64,000 nt of DNA from a beta proteobacterium AAP51 (GCA_001295905.1 LJHT01000064.1:1-64000), one strand, 5' to 3'. Counted from the first letter of the stretch, positions 45,554 through 54,926 are shown. Notes: generated from the letters alone by a model not told the origin. Translations and numbers: made by a program.

Positions 45554-46859
45554 TGACACCTTCCAGAAGCGCCTGCGCCAGGCGTTCATGCGCTTCGCCG
45601 GGGCGACCGCACTGCTCTATGGCCTCCTGATCTACCTCGTCTCGCTCGGCACCGAAGAGTTGCTGCTGCGCCGCTATCTGGGTGCGGTGGTCGAGCACAC
45701 CGTCGCTCAGATTGAGCGTCCGCGCTCGGACGGCGCGGGGCCGAGCGTGCTGGAACGCGTCCAGGCACTCGCACCGCCGCCGCAGCAGGGCACACTCTTC
45801 GCGCCCGACGTGGAAGTGGTGCGTGTCTTCGTGCGCGGCTCGCCGGACCTGCCGCCCTGGGCGGCCTCGTACGGGCCGGGTACACATCGCCGTCTAGAGG
45901 ACGGCGCGATGGTCAGCGTCGTCCCGATCCTGGGCGGCAGCGACATGCTCTACGCGGTGATCGATGGCGACGGCGTGCTAGACACCGACGACTTCGAGCC
46001 TTACGTGCTGCTCACCTTTGTGCTGATCGGCGTGGCGGTGACGGCGCTGAGCGGGGTCGTCGGCGGCCTGCTCGCTCGCCAGTTGGCGATGCCGCTGGTC
46101 ACCTTGACGCGGGAGGTGAACGGCCACCGCGAAGGACCGGTGGCGTTTTCGGGTGCCCAACGAGGTGACGAAGTGGGCGCCCTCAGCCGCGGTTTCGCAG
46201 CGCTTGTGGCCCGGCTCAGCGAGTTCCTTCAGCGCGAACGCGAGTTCACGCGCTTTGCGAGTCATGAGCTGCGCACGCCTGTGGCGGTCTTCAAGAGCAG
46301 CCTTGCCGTGTTGCGTGCGACCGACGAGGCACCAGTGCGTGAACGGGCGCTCGCACGCATGTCTCAGAGCGCCAACGACATGGCCGATCTGATTGCCGCA
46401 TTTCTGGCGTTGGGTCGCGGCCCTGAAGCTCCGGATCACCGCGAGGATCAGGCCTTGGACGTCGCGGCGATCGTCCAGCAACTGCTCGATCGGCTCGCCC
46501 TGCTGGTCGCGCAGAAGGGGCTGCGCATCGAGCGCCAGCTCGATATGGGCGCGCGTGTGCGCGCCGCTCCTGGCCTGGGTCCGGTACTGATCGATAACTT
46601 GTTGCGCAACGCCGTCGCCTACGCCGACACCTGGATCGCGGTGCGCGCGGACGCGCGAGGCATCGAGATCGAGAACGATGTGCCGAGTCAGCCCCGGAGC
46701 TCGTCTTCTACGGGGTACGGTCTGCAGATCGTTTCACGCATCTGCGAGCGGCAAGGCTGGGTACTCATGCAGGGGTTCGAGAGCGGCCGCTTCACGGTGC
46801 GTGTGGCGTTTCAGACCGCGTCCGAGGTGGCCGGCCGCGATGCCCGCGACGTTCTGTAG
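45543..46859 (+). CDS. Sensor histidine kinase with a reduced ATPase domain
   Basis: This 438-residue kinase (TTG start at 45543 overlapping the regulator; ATG 45588 is an alternative) has two membrane segments (about 18-38 and 150-172) bracketing a periplasmic sensor loop, then a HAMP-like linker. FASHELRTPVAVFKSSL carries the phospho-histidine and IDNLLRNAVAYAD is the N box. The G1 box (DxGxG) is not recognisable: IEIENDVPSQ is followed directly by STGYGLQIVSRI (G2-like). The ATP lid is therefore shortened. This pattern occurs in some kinases of this type. Confidence 0.88.
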   Translation: MSGDDTFQKRLRQAFMRFAGATALLYGLLIYLVSLGTEELLLRRYLGAVVEHTVAQIERPRSDGAGPSVLERVQALAPPPQQGTLFAPDVEVVRVFVRGSPDLPPWAASYGPGTHRRLEDGAMVSVVPILGGSDMLYAVIDGDGVLDTDDFEPYVLLTFVLIGVAVTALSGVVGGLLARQLAMPLVTLTREVNGHREGPVAFSGAQRGDEVGALSRGFAALVARLSEFLQREREFTRFASHELRTPVAVFKSSLAVLRATDEAPVRERALARMSQSANDMADLIAAFLALGRGPEAPDHREDQALDVAAIVQQLLDRLALLVAQKGLRIERQLDMGARVRAAPGLGPVLIDNLLRNAVAYADTWIAVRADARGIEIENDVPSQPRSSSSTGYGLQIVSRICERQGWVLMQGFESGRFTVRVAFQTASEVAGRDARDVL

Positions 46860-47312
46860 GTGAAGCCAGAGTAGGTTCTGCAGGTGTTCATGCAGGAACG
46901 CCTTCATGCACTGGAACCCAACCGGCCAGTCGGCGGCTTGATCCAGACAGAGGGCGCGTGGTGCGATCCGTGCTTCACGCCTGACCACCTGGCGGCGGCT
47001 CGTCGACGCAAGCTTTCTCCTGCGGAGCTCCTTCGAGCCCATGGGCGCGGAATCGATGGGCCGCTTCCGGGCACCTATGTCGGGCTCGCCAACGTCTTTC
47101 AGGGGTCGGGAGTGCCAGTTCGCTGCCGATCACAACGGTCGTTCGATTGCCGCAGAGACTGCGGCGTCGCACGGTTGACCGGTCAGAACACCAAAGCAGT
47201 CACCAGGGAGTCCGAGCCTCGCAGGACTGCTTGCGACTTGACGGCGATCGCTCTCGCCGCGCGCCGCAGCCCGAGTTCCAGGCAATCCTCGCGCCCCAGG
47301 TATCGTGTCGTG
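46860..47312. other. 453 bp intergenic, no supported gene
   Basis: The peptidase frame is open backwards through most of this stretch, but the translation is not protein-like and no ribosome-binding site supports an upstream start. No repeat or RNA structure was recognised. Confidence 0.5.
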
Positions 47313-48545
47313 ATGAGTACCACCTACCGTATTCCCGGCGCCGTGTTGACCGAGCGTGAGCACGTCGTTCCGCTGGTTCACGGCGAGCCGCAGCGCGGCC
47401 GGATCAGCGTGTTCACCCGCGAGGTGGCAGCGCCCGATGGCTGCGACCGGCCCTACCTCGTTTTCTTGCAAGGTGGCCCCGGCTTCGAAGCCACGCGCCC
47501 CACCAGCCCACCCTCGGGCTGGCTGGTGCGTGCCATTGCTGACTTTCGTGTGCTGCTGCTGGACCAGCGCGGCACCGGGCGCTCCACGCCGGTCGGCCCT
47601 GTCATCCCCGGTGCAACGCCGGCTGACCAGGCCGAGTACCTGACCCACTTTCGCGCGGACTCGATCGTTCGCGACCTCGAACTGATCCGCGCCGAACTCG
47701 GCGTCGAGCGTTGGAGCCTGCTCGGCCAGAGCTTTGGCGGATTCACGTCGCTCACCTACCTGTCGCTGGCCCCCGAGACGCTGCGAGAGGTGCTGATCAC
47801 CGGCGGACTGGCGCCGGTATCGGGCCGGCCGGTCGACGAGGTCTATGCGGCCACCTGGGCGCGCGCGCGCGAAGCCAATGAGCGTTACCACGCGCGCTAC
47901 CCTGGCGACCTCGATCGTCTGCGCGCCATCCTGCGCCGGCTCGACGACGAGGACCTTCGCCTGCCCAATGGCGACCGCCTCACCGCGCGCCGGTTTCGCC
48001 AGACCGGGATGTGGCTGGGCGACAGCACTGGCTTCGAGCGGCTGCATCACCTGCTCGAGTTGCCTTTCGCATCGGCGGCCTTTCTGTGGGATGCCCAGCA
48101 GGCGTCGGCCTGGGAACGCAATCCGATCTACGCGACGCTGCATGAGTCCTGCTATGCCGATGGCGGCCCCACACGCTGGTCGGCACACCGCCTGGCCCCC
48201 GAAGACGCGGTGACCGGTGATCTGCTCGGCGGGGAGCATGTATTCCCCTGGATGTGGGGCGACTACGCAGGGCTGCACGCCCACCGTGACGCAGCGCAGT
48301 TGCTGGCCGAGCATCCCTGGCCGCGCCTGTACGACGCCGACCGGTTGGCACGCAACGAGGTGCCGGTTGCTGCGACGGTGTACGTCGACGACATGTACGT
48401 GGACCGGTCATTGGCCGAGGACACCACCCGACGCGTGCGTGGGCTGCGCGCGTGGATCACCAACGAGTACGCCCACAACGGCCTGCGAGCCGATGGCGAG
48501 CGCATCGTGGGCCGTCTGCTCGACATGGTGCGTGGCAGGGCTTGA
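47313..48545 (+). CDS. Proline iminopeptidase-like alpha/beta hydrolase (S33 family)
   Basis: This 410-residue alpha/beta hydrolase resembles prolyl aminopeptidase. The oxyanion region is PYLVFLQGGPGFEATRP, then LLLDQRGTGRSTPVGP, the nucleophile elbow GQSFGGF, and late in the chain AATVYVDDMYVD and NEYAHNGLRADG with the acid and histidine of the triad. It would release N-terminal proline or cleave related small peptides. The start is ATG 47313 (a GTG lies three bases before). Confidence 0.88.
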   Translation: MSTTYRIPGAVLTEREHVVPLVHGEPQRGRISVFTREVAAPDGCDRPYLVFLQGGPGFEATRPTSPPSGWLVRAIADFRVLLLDQRGTGRSTPVGPVIPGATPADQAEYLTHFRADSIVRDLELIRAELGVERWSLLGQSFGGFTSLTYLSLAPETLREVLITGGLAPVSGRPVDEVYAATWARAREANERYHARYPGDLDRLRAILRRLDDEDLRLPNGDRLTARRFRQTGMWLGDSTGFERLHHLLELPFASAAFLWDAQQASAWERNPIYATLHESCYADGGPTRWSAHRLAPEDAVTGDLLGGEHVFPWMWGDYAGLHAHRDAAQLLAEHPWPRLYDADRLARNEVPVAATVYVDDMYVDRSLAEDTTRRVRGLRAWITNEYAHNGLRADGERIVGRLLDMVRGRA

Positions 48546-49019
48546 GCCCGTTCGCCACGCAGATGGGGTGTTGTCCTTGCAGTTGTCGTAGCGGCCGAAG
48601 TCGAACTGGTGGCCGACAGGCTGGGCCCGCTCGGCCTATGCGCAAGGCCTGCAGTGCAGCTAGCGCCGAATGTGCCCCAGCCGAGCCTGCGAGTGTTGAA
48701 GGGTAGTTTCTGGTCTGGCAGCGGCCCTCGCCAGCACCCGGTCTATCAGTCAGATCGTACTGAAGGCCAAGCATGGGCTCCGTTCAGCCGGGTAGGCGCC
48801 GAACTGTTCAGACTCGCGCGCGTGTGAGTCTTCGCATGTTCCGGCTGGCAGTCGCGCGAATGTGCACGCGAGACCGACTGCATCTCTGGATTTGCACTCG
48901 CATCAACAGCGCAGGTCGAATGTGGAGGCTCCTGCCTGCCAGACGGTGCGCCGTCTTGGCATTGGGACGCCGCAGCCAACGCCACATACCCAGACCTGTC
49001 GACAGTCGATACAGCCTTA
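48546..49019. other. 474 bp intergenic, no supported gene
   Basis: Short frames exist on both strands, but none has a motif or start signal. The stretch immediately before the hipB operator is comparatively AT-rich and presumably contains the hipBA promoter. Confidence 0.5.
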
Positions 49020-49044
49020 AGACTGTTTGGATGCAAAACAGTCT
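49020..49044 (+). promoter_or_regulatory. Palindromic operator upstream of hipB
   Basis: AGACTGTTT (49020-49028) and AAACAGTCT (49036-49044) form a perfect 9-bp inverted repeat with a 7-nt spacer, ending 36 bp before the hipB start. HipB-type antitoxins repress their own operon by binding such palindromes. Confidence 0.7.
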
Positions 49045-49080
49045 ATGATCTGTTGATCGCGTTCACATCCTGGAGGCTGT

Positions 49081-49362
49081 ATGAGCGAGTACCCCCTGCG
49101 AACGGCCGAGCAGTTATCCGTCCTGCTCCAAGCCTTCCGCAAGGAGTCGGGCCTGACCCAGAGCGAAGTCGCCCTGCGCCTGGGCGTCACCCAGCAAACG
49201 TACTCGACCTTGGAGCGCAACGCGGAAGCCGTCGGTGTCGGCAGGCTCCTGAAGTTGCTGGGCATCCTCGGCGTCGAACTGGTTCTGAGCAAGCCCGCAA
49301 GCTTGGCTGATTCACCGACCGGCGAGACTCAGCCCGACGCGGGCGACAAGCCGGCCTGGTGA
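49081..49362 (+). CDS. hipB: HipB-type antitoxin/transcriptional regulator
   Basis: This 93-residue XRE-family helix-turn-helix protein has SGLTQSEVALRLGVTQQTYSTLERNAEAVGVGRLLKLLGILGVELVL. The terminal 20 residues are disordered, as in HipB. GGAGG precedes the ATG by 4 nt. The stop overlaps the hipA GTG start, giving the standard antitoxin-toxin operon. Confidence 0.9.
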   Translation: MSEYPLRTAEQLSVLLQAFRKESGLTQSEVALRLGVTQQTYSTLERNAEAVGVGRLLKLLGILGVELVLSKPASLADSPTGETQPDAGDKPAW

Positions 49363-50744
49363 CCATCATGGAACGCCGCTCGACGATCCGCTTGAACCGG
49401 ACTAGCCAGACTCTAGGACTGTGGATGAACGGGGCCTACGTCGGCACCTGGAGCCTTGGGGCGAATGCGCCCGACACCCTGCAGTACGACCCCGACTGGA
49501 CGCGCTCGGAGCAGGGCCGCCCGTTGTCGCTGTCGCTGCCCTTCATGCCGGGCAACCTTCCACACCGCGGCCCACACGTCCGGGCATGGTTCGAGAACCT
49601 GTTGCCCGACAGTAAGGACATTCGCGAGCGCATGGCGCGCCGCTACCGTGCCGATTCCACCGATGCCTTCGATCTGCTGGCTGAAGCCGGCCGCGACTGC
49701 GCCGGCGCGCTGCAGATCCTGCCCGACCAGAAAAGGGGCACGGCCTCGTCCGGCGTGGCGCCGCTGGAAGCGGATCCCCTGACCGAGGCGCAAGTGGCCG
49801 CCCTGCTGCGTGCCACCACCACGCCACAAGTGCTGGGCCTCGCGGGCGACGACGCCGACCTGCGCATCTCGATCGCCGGCGCCCAGGAGAAGACGGCGCT
49901 GCTGCAGAGGAATGGCCGGTGGTACCTGCCGCACGGCGCAACGCCCACCACGCACATCCTGAAGCTGCCGCTGGGCCTGATCGGGGGCATGAAGCTCGAC
50001 ATGCGCCACTCGGTCGAGAACGAGTGGCTGTGTGCCCAGATCCTGGCCGCCTACGGGCTGCCCGTCGCCGCCTGCGAGCCACTGGTCTTCGACGACATGA
50101 AGGTGCTGGCCGTCGAACGATTCGACCGCGCCTGGTGGGTGGCGCCGCAGGGGGACAAGCGCCTGGTGCGCCTGCCTCAGGAAGACATGTGCCAGGCCAA
50201 GGGCCTGCCGCCGACGGCCAAGTACGAGGCCGATGGCGGACCAGGCATGGACGCGATCTTCCAGTTGCTGGAAGGCTCGATGACGCGGGAGCAGGACCGG
50301 CGGGTCTTCTTCCAGGCGCAGGTGCTGTTCTGGATGCTGTGCGCCACCGACGGCCATGCGAAGAACTTCAGCCTCTTCATCCGGCCTGGGGGGCGATATC
50401 AGCTCACGCCGCTGTACGACGTGCTGTCGGCGTATCCGGTGCTGGGCGAAGGCCCGTCGAAGATCTCGCCGCACAAGGCCAAGCTGGCCATGGCAGTGCG
50501 GACGAAGAACGCGCACTGGAAGATGAAGGACATCCTGCGCAGGCACTGGCTGGAGCTCGGCACGCGACACGGCGTCGTCACGGCTGATGGACGCCCGGCA
50601 CAGGCGGTCGTCGACGACCTCGTGGCACGAACGCCCGAGGCGCTGGCGCCGGTGCGCGCGCAGTTACCGCACGGCTTCCCGGCGGAAGTGGCGGACAACA
50701 TCCTCGAAGGTGTCCAAAGCGCCGCAGCACGATTGGCCGCATAG
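49359..50744 (+). CDS. hipA: HipA-type serine/threonine kinase toxin
   Basis: This 461-residue HipA-family kinase has the N-terminal couple domain (LGLWMNGAYVGTWSLG...LSLSLPFMPGNLPHRGPHVRAWFENLLPDS), ISIAGAQEKTALL and THILKLPL in the ATP-binding part, and the catalytic loop CATDGHAKNFSLF followed by LTPLYDVLSAYP. HipA phosphorylates glutamyl-tRNA synthetase in E. coli; the target here is unknown. The GTG at 49359 overlaps the hipB stop; ATG 49368 is an alternative. It appears intact. Confidence 0.93.
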   Translation: MTIMERRSTIRLNRTSQTLGLWMNGAYVGTWSLGANAPDTLQYDPDWTRSEQGRPLSLSLPFMPGNLPHRGPHVRAWFENLLPDSKDIRERMARRYRADSTDAFDLLAEAGRDCAGALQILPDQKRGTASSGVAPLEADPLTEAQVAALLRATTTPQVLGLAGDDADLRISIAGAQEKTALLQRNGRWYLPHGATPTTHILKLPLGLIGGMKLDMRHSVENEWLCAQILAAYGLPVAACEPLVFDDMKVLAVERFDRAWWVAPQGDKRLVRLPQEDMCQAKGLPPTAKYEADGGPGMDAIFQLLEGSMTREQDRRVFFQAQVLFWMLCATDGHAKNFSLFIRPGGRYQLTPLYDVLSAYPVLGEGPSKISPHKAKLAMAVRTKNAHWKMKDILRRHWLELGTRHGVVTADGRPAQAVVDDLVARTPEALAPVRAQLPHGFPAEVADNILEGVQSAAARLAA

Positions 50745-50773
50745 CCAAACCGTCGCTGGAGGCCGTTTGGCCG

Positions 50774-51979
50774 CTACAGCGCAGCCGTGTCGGCTTCGGC
50801 CTCCGGCCACAGCGCCGGGAAGTAGAAGCGCAACGCATGCAAAGGTAAGCCGAACCGGACCTTGCCCTGCACCGTGTCGCTGCGCAACAGCCCGCGGCGC
50901 ACCAGCGCCGAGACCAGGTTCACGGCCGTGCGGTCGCCCAGCCCGGTCATTCGCTTGAACTCGCCGCGCTCGATTTCCAGGCCGGTCACGAACAGGTAGT
51001 GCAAGGGGCGCAAGGCCTCCAGGCGCACACCACTCTTGATGGACTCCTGCTCGAAGCTCAGGCAGGCGGCGATGCGCTGCTCGATGGCGCCCAGGTTGAG
51101 CATCGAGCGCATGAACGCCACCTGGTCGATGCAGACATCCAGCACATAGTCGATCCAGTCAACCAAGGCCGATTCGCTGAGGTCGCCCCGGCCGTCCGGG
51201 TCGCCTCGCCGCGGTTCGTCGGCAGCGGCCAACAGCGCGTAGTAACGGTCGACGGAACGGGCGAAGCCCCGCAGGGGCGACCACATGCCGCCGGTGTAGC
51301 CCAGGGCGCTGAGCAGGGTGTGCGTGTGCAGGCGCATCACGCGGCCATTGCCGTCGACGAACGGGTGGATCCATCCAAGGCGCTGGTGGGCGGCTGCCAT
51401 GGCCACCAAAGCGGCATCGCCCCGGCGAACGCCGCCATAGAACCTTGCCCACCGATCCAGGAACATGCCCAGGCTGGCGGCCATGGGTGCCACATGCCGC
51501 CCCACGCTCACTTCCTGGGCTCGCAGCGCGCCGGGCTCGATGGGCACGCCTTGATCCGTCTGCAGGCCGCTCGGCGGCAGCCTGGAAAACAGCGCGCCGT
51601 GGATGCTCCTGACCCCCTGAACGGAGTACAGCTCACCCGCCCCGGCCGCACCTGAGAACCGCGCTTCCAATTCGATCTCGGCGTCGATGTGGGCAATGGC
51701 CAGGCGCTGGCGCGCCGCCAGCTTGGCGTCCTGCGAGAAGTCCTTGTGCAGCGCCTGCTCTAACTCCAATGGGCGCGTGTGCTGCCCTTCGATGCGGTTG
51801 GAGTAGTAGGAATTCATGGCGCGCAGCAAGCCGCGGAGCTCGGCTGCGAGCGTTTGGCTGGCCAGGCCACTGGCCGACAGGGCCAAGTCGTGCGCCTTGG
51901 CCAACAACGGCTCTTGGCGCGCAGCTGAAGGCAACAGCGGTTCGAACTGGTGAGGCTGGTCGTACACTGAGGTTGTCAT
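50774..51979 (-). CDS. Fic-domain protein (class II, with N-terminal inhibitory motif)
   Basis: This 401-residue Fic protein has the catalytic motif HPFVDGNGRVMR near residue 204 and the autoinhibitory SNRIEG motif (S/TxxxE-G/N) at residues 60-65. It therefore belongs to the class in which inhibition and catalysis are in one chain. The C-terminus carries a winged-helix-like domain (FKRMTGLGDRTAVNLVSALVRRGLLRS). Fic enzymes usually transfer AMP to proteins. Decayed pieces of a second copy lie upstream. Confidence 0.92.
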   Translation of the reverse strand: MTTSVYDQPHQFEPLLPSAARQEPLLAKAHDLALSASGLASQTLAAELRGLLRAMNSYYSNRIEGQHTRPLELEQALHKDFSQDAKLAARQRLAIAHIDAEIELEARFSGAAGAGELYSVQGVRSIHGALFSRLPPSGLQTDQGVPIEPGALRAQEVSVGRHVAPMAASLGMFLDRWARFYGGVRRGDAALVAMAAAHQRLGWIHPFVDGNGRVMRLHTHTLLSALGYTGGMWSPLRGFARSVDRYYALLAAADEPRRGDPDGRGDLSESALVDWIDYVLDVCIDQVAFMRSMLNLGAIEQRIAACLSFEQESIKSGVRLEALRPLHYLFVTGLEIERGEFKRMTGLGDRTAVNLVSALVRRGLLRSDTVQGKVRFGLPLHALRFYFPALWPEAEADTAAL

Positions 51980-52059
51980 GCGAACATGGATTGTTCCATA
52001 ACCCGTTGTCGCGTCTATATCTTTTTGATCCTATGCGCACATCTCTGCGAACCTCGATG

Positions 52060-52200
52060 CGAAGTCGCCTACTTTGACCCGGAACGGGATGGCTTTGAGT
52101 TCAATGGCATTGACCCGGGCCTGACCCGCGGCCAGTTCGGTGTCGATGGCGCCCAGTGCTTTGCGCAGGCTGCCCCGTCGCGTGAGGCACAAACGCGTCA
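52060..52200 (-). pseudogene. Fragment of a second AbiEii-type gene
   Basis: On the minus strand about 50 codons read LRKALGAIDTELAAGQARVNAIELKAIPF..., matching LRAIADELAAAQARVEALGFLA of the intact AbiEii protein encoded at 52981-53901. The rest of the gene is missing. DNA similarity is also visible directly (about 70 bp). It lies just upstream of the Fic gene. Confidence 0.55.
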
Positions 52201-52417
52201 AGCGGCCTCATGCGCCACGGTGCGGGCGCTTGCGAAGTTCACCGCGTCATCGGGGAAGTGGGAGTGCCGAAGTCCACTGAAGCGGTCGGCAATTCAACGG
52301 CCGGAACCCAGCAGCGCGACCATCGCTACATGACCCAATGGTCGGATCGGCTCATCCGATCGTCCGCTGACGACACAGACCTCGTCAGAAACCTCGTCAC
52401 ATGGGCCCAGAAACGCC

Positions 52418-52440
52418 GAAGCCCGCACTTGGCGGGCTTC
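52418..52440. terminator. 9-bp hairpin in the fic-abiE gap
   Basis: GAAGCCCGC (52418-52426) pairs perfectly with GCGGGCTTC (52432-52440) around a 5-nt loop. No clear T run follows on either strand, so terminator function is tentative. The surrounding 52201-52640 shows no supportable gene. Confidence 0.4.
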
Positions 52441-52639
52441 GTAAGTGCTTGTGGGTTATGAGAACTCCACCAATCGGCGTTGCCCTGCGCTGATCCTGTG
52501 TTGGCGTTCGTGGTCCATCAGTCGTCAAGTGGCGTTCTACCTGGGAAAACTGGTTCTGACGGAATGACAAGACTTCAATAGGCGTTACCGCCGGCGCTCA
52601 GCCCTGTCATTCCTCAAAAACGAATCGGCCAGGTTTTCT

Positions 52640-52933
52640 GCGCTCAGGAACGAAGGAAACCGACTGGCGCCAGCCGCTGTCTGCACCCGTAGGGCAAAAA
52701 CGCCACGGCACCATCACTCGAGAGGCGGGCAAGAGCGTCTGGGTTCGGACTCTCCAGCATATCCAACAACTGCCGCCCACCATCAGGTGTTGTTGCCGCC
52801 TCGGCTTCGGCCTGCGGCCAGAGTGCCACGGAGTAGACACGCAGCGCGTGGAGCAGCAGGCCGAACCCGTGTTGCCCTGCGGCGAATCACGGCGCAACAA
52901 CTCATGCTGGACGAGCGCAGACGTCGGGCTCAT
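52640..52933 (-). pseudogene. Fragment of a second fic gene (C-terminus)
   Basis: Minus-strand translation gives SALVQHELLRRDSPQGNTG, then after a frameshift GLLLHALRVYSVALWPQAEAEAATT. This parallels SALVRRGLLRSDTVQGKVRFGLPLHALRFYFPALWPEAEADTAAL at the end of the intact Fic protein. It begins about 50 bp downstream of the abiEii stop. Only the 3' end of the gene remains. Confidence 0.65.
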
Positions 52934-52980
52934 CGTGCGGTCTCGCGGCCACTTTGGAACCTGTCATGCCAGAGCTGCAC

Positions 52981-53901
52981 CTAGGTGGCTCGTTCCAGCC
53001 GCGCCGCCAGTTCGTCGTGCTGCCGCTTGAACTTGTCAGCGTTCTTCTGCAACTTCGCCAGATTGTGGAGCTTCCATTGCAGCGCCGGCAACCGGGCGAG
53101 GTGCGCATGGGGTAGCAAGTGCCACTGTGGCTCTGCACTCACCATCGACAGCAGGAACTGACGGTGCCGAGGCTGCAAGGCGCGCGGCAGTTCATGCATC
53201 AAGCGTTGCCGTGTCGCGATCAGCTCGTCCAGTCCAGCCGGGGCCGAAGTCATCCCTACGAACTCGTTCTCGAACACCGCTTCGAGTGGCTTCTCGTTCG
53301 GGAACAGCACCTCATGGGCGGGCCGGTTGTGGCCAGCCAGGTAGACCACGAAGCAATCCAGCAGATCGTCGCTCCAGCCGCCGCGCGCCAGCATCAGTTG
53401 CACATCGAAGATGTCTCTTGGATGCTGACGGTCGAGCGCCGCAACCAGCTTCCCCCCATACAACTCGGGCACAGCCAGGACGGGGATCTCGACATGGGCC
53501 GAGAACATCTTCTGGGCCGCTGGCGTCAACGCCCGGCGCTCAGGCGGCAGTACGGTGCCGCGGAAGACGAAGTTCACCTCCACCTTGACCTCGACACCCG
53601 CACCGTGCACGAACAGCTTGGCCTCGTTGCCCTCCTTGGACTTGCGAAGCGTGGCCAAGAATCCCAGTGCCTCGACCCGCGCCTGGGCCGCTGCCAGTTC
53701 GTCTGCGATGGCGCGAAGTGCTTCTTCGCGCGGCAGTTCGTGGGGGACGAAGACCACGTCGATATCGACCGACAGTCGAGGCATGTCCTGCAGGAAGAGG
53801 TTGAGCGCCGTGCCACCCTTCATGGCGAAGGCGGGCGTGTCGAAGATCGCTGGCGCCACGGCCAGCAACAGCTGCACAGTGCGGACGTAGTCGGCGTTCA
53901 A
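52981..53901 (-). CDS. AbiEii-type nucleotidyltransferase toxin
   Basis: This 306-residue protein is of the AbiEii/AbiGii family. The nucleotidyltransferase motif GGTALNLF...RLSVDIDVVFV (GG plus DxD) is at residues 29-52, and ELYGGKLVAALDRQHPRDIFDV in the middle holds the further conserved Lys and Asp. AbiE systems abort phage infection, and related toxins (MenT) add nucleotides to tRNA acceptor ends. It overlaps the antitoxin gene by 4 bases and is apparently intact. Confidence 0.9.
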   Translation of the reverse strand: MNADYVRTVQLLLAVAPAIFDTPAFAMKGGTALNLFLQDMPRLSVDIDVVFVPHELPREEALRAIADELAAAQARVEALGFLATLRKSKEGNEAKLFVHGAGVEVKVEVNFVFRGTVLPPERRALTPAAQKMFSAHVEIPVLAVPELYGGKLVAALDRQHPRDIFDVQLMLARGGWSDDLLDCFVVYLAGHNRPAHEVLFPNEKPLEAVFENEFVGMTSAPAGLDELIATRQRLMHELPRALQPRHRQFLLSMVSAEPQWHLLPHAHLARLPALQWKLHNLAKLQKNADKFKRQHDELAARLERAT

Positions 53902-54644
53902 GACGGCAGCTTCAGGTTGAGGCGCTCACCGGTTTTGGTGGCCGACACCCATCGCAGCCCGCCCCCCAAGCGTTCGCTGTGGCGGCGCGCAAGCGCCCCC
54001 CAGGGAAGGCCCAGTTCGTCTGCGAAAGAATGGGCCAACCGGGCCACCTTGATCCGCTTGAGGTGGGCCAGCAGGGTGTCCATGACGTCCAGGCGCAGGG
54101 CGCGAGTGCCCTCCACGAGATGGCGGGCTTCTTCCAGGCCCTGGGTCTTGCCGACGTCGCTCAGCAGTTCCAGCACGGCTCGCTCGGGCTCGGAGACCAG
54201 GAGGTCCGATCGGCCACCCGGCAAAGGTGCCAGGCCCACACCCCGGGGCAACGTGCCTTCGAACAGGTGGGTGGCTTGGTAGGTGGCGGTGAACGCTGTG
54301 GTGAACCAATCTGGCAGCGTGGCCGATGCATCTCCCCAGAGGACCAGCCGCTCCTTGAAGGCGAGGTTGTGGCGAACGCCGCGCCATGCGAGGGCAGTCT
54401 TGCCGGCGACGTGCAGGCCTGGAACCTGGACGCCGAGCCATGCAAGTGCTGCGTCGCGATTCAGCTCGTCTCCCGGCAGCAGGTAGACGCCGCGGCCCAG
54501 TCTGCGCAGCCAGCCGCCCTCGGCAAGTCGTGCCACCTGCTTGGCGCTGAGACCCCTGTCCGCCAACAGTTGCGTTGACAGAGGAGTGCCGCGCGGCAGC
54601 GACGTCAGCGCTTTGCGGAATAGAAGACTAGGTGAAGATCCCAT
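53898..54644 (-). CDS. AbiEi-type antitoxin/transcriptional repressor
   Basis: This 248-residue protein has an N-terminal winged-helix domain (LLADRGLSAKQVARLAEGGWLRRLGRGVYLLPGD, AbiEi_4 type) and a C-terminal antitoxin domain (LLVSEPERAVLELLSDVGKTQGLEEARHLVEG). It represses its own operon and counteracts the nucleotidyltransferase toxin. Repeated TTCTATTCC/GGAATAGAA sequences around and upstream of its start are candidate binding sites. Confidence 0.9.
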   Translation of the reverse strand: MGSSPSLLFRKALTSLPRGTPLSTQLLADRGLSAKQVARLAEGGWLRRLGRGVYLLPGDELNRDAALAWLGVQVPGLHVAGKTALAWRGVRHNLAFKERLVLWGDASATLPDWFTTAFTATYQATHLFEGTLPRGVGLAPLPGGRSDLLVSEPERAVLELLSDVGKTQGLEEARHLVEGTRALRLDVMDTLLAHLKRIKVARLAHSFADELGLPWGALARRHSERLGGGLRWVSATKTGERLNLKLPS

Positions 54645-54772
54645 CAGATGGTCATTATGCTGCTTTTTCTATTCCAAGCTGATTCACAGACACAGACCAG
54701 TGCGCGCGGGTTGCGGATAGAAATTCCTCGCTTCTACCCTCCAGGCGGTCATTTTCTGGAATTTTCTATTCC
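54617..54772. repeat. Repeated TTCTATTCC sites and a 26-bp imperfect direct repeat
   Basis: Sequences of the form GGTCATT-N8-TTTTCTATTCC occur at 54650-54675 and 54747-54772. An inverted GGAATAGAA lies at 54617-54625 inside the abiEi 5' end, and a related GATAGAAATTCC lies around 54716-54727. These lie in the divergent region between abiEi and the recombinase operon and look like operators for AbiEi, perhaps controlling both directions. Confidence 0.55.
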
Positions 54773-54926
54773 GCGCAAGGAGTGCCGCGCTCACTGCAGC
54801 GCGAGTTGCCCGGCGTTTGGCCGCCCACCCTCTGCCACCCGCCCGTATGACTTCTCGTTCATCGATACGGGTTCATTGCACCGCCAAGTCGTGAACACCG
54901 ACTTCGAGTGAGCGCATAACTTCCTA

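Noticed and set aside
46884..47312. N-terminal extension of the proline iminopeptidase-like gene
   Set aside because: The frame is open, but the translation is Arg/Cys-rich and unlike the family, while ATG 47313 gives the normal N-terminus.
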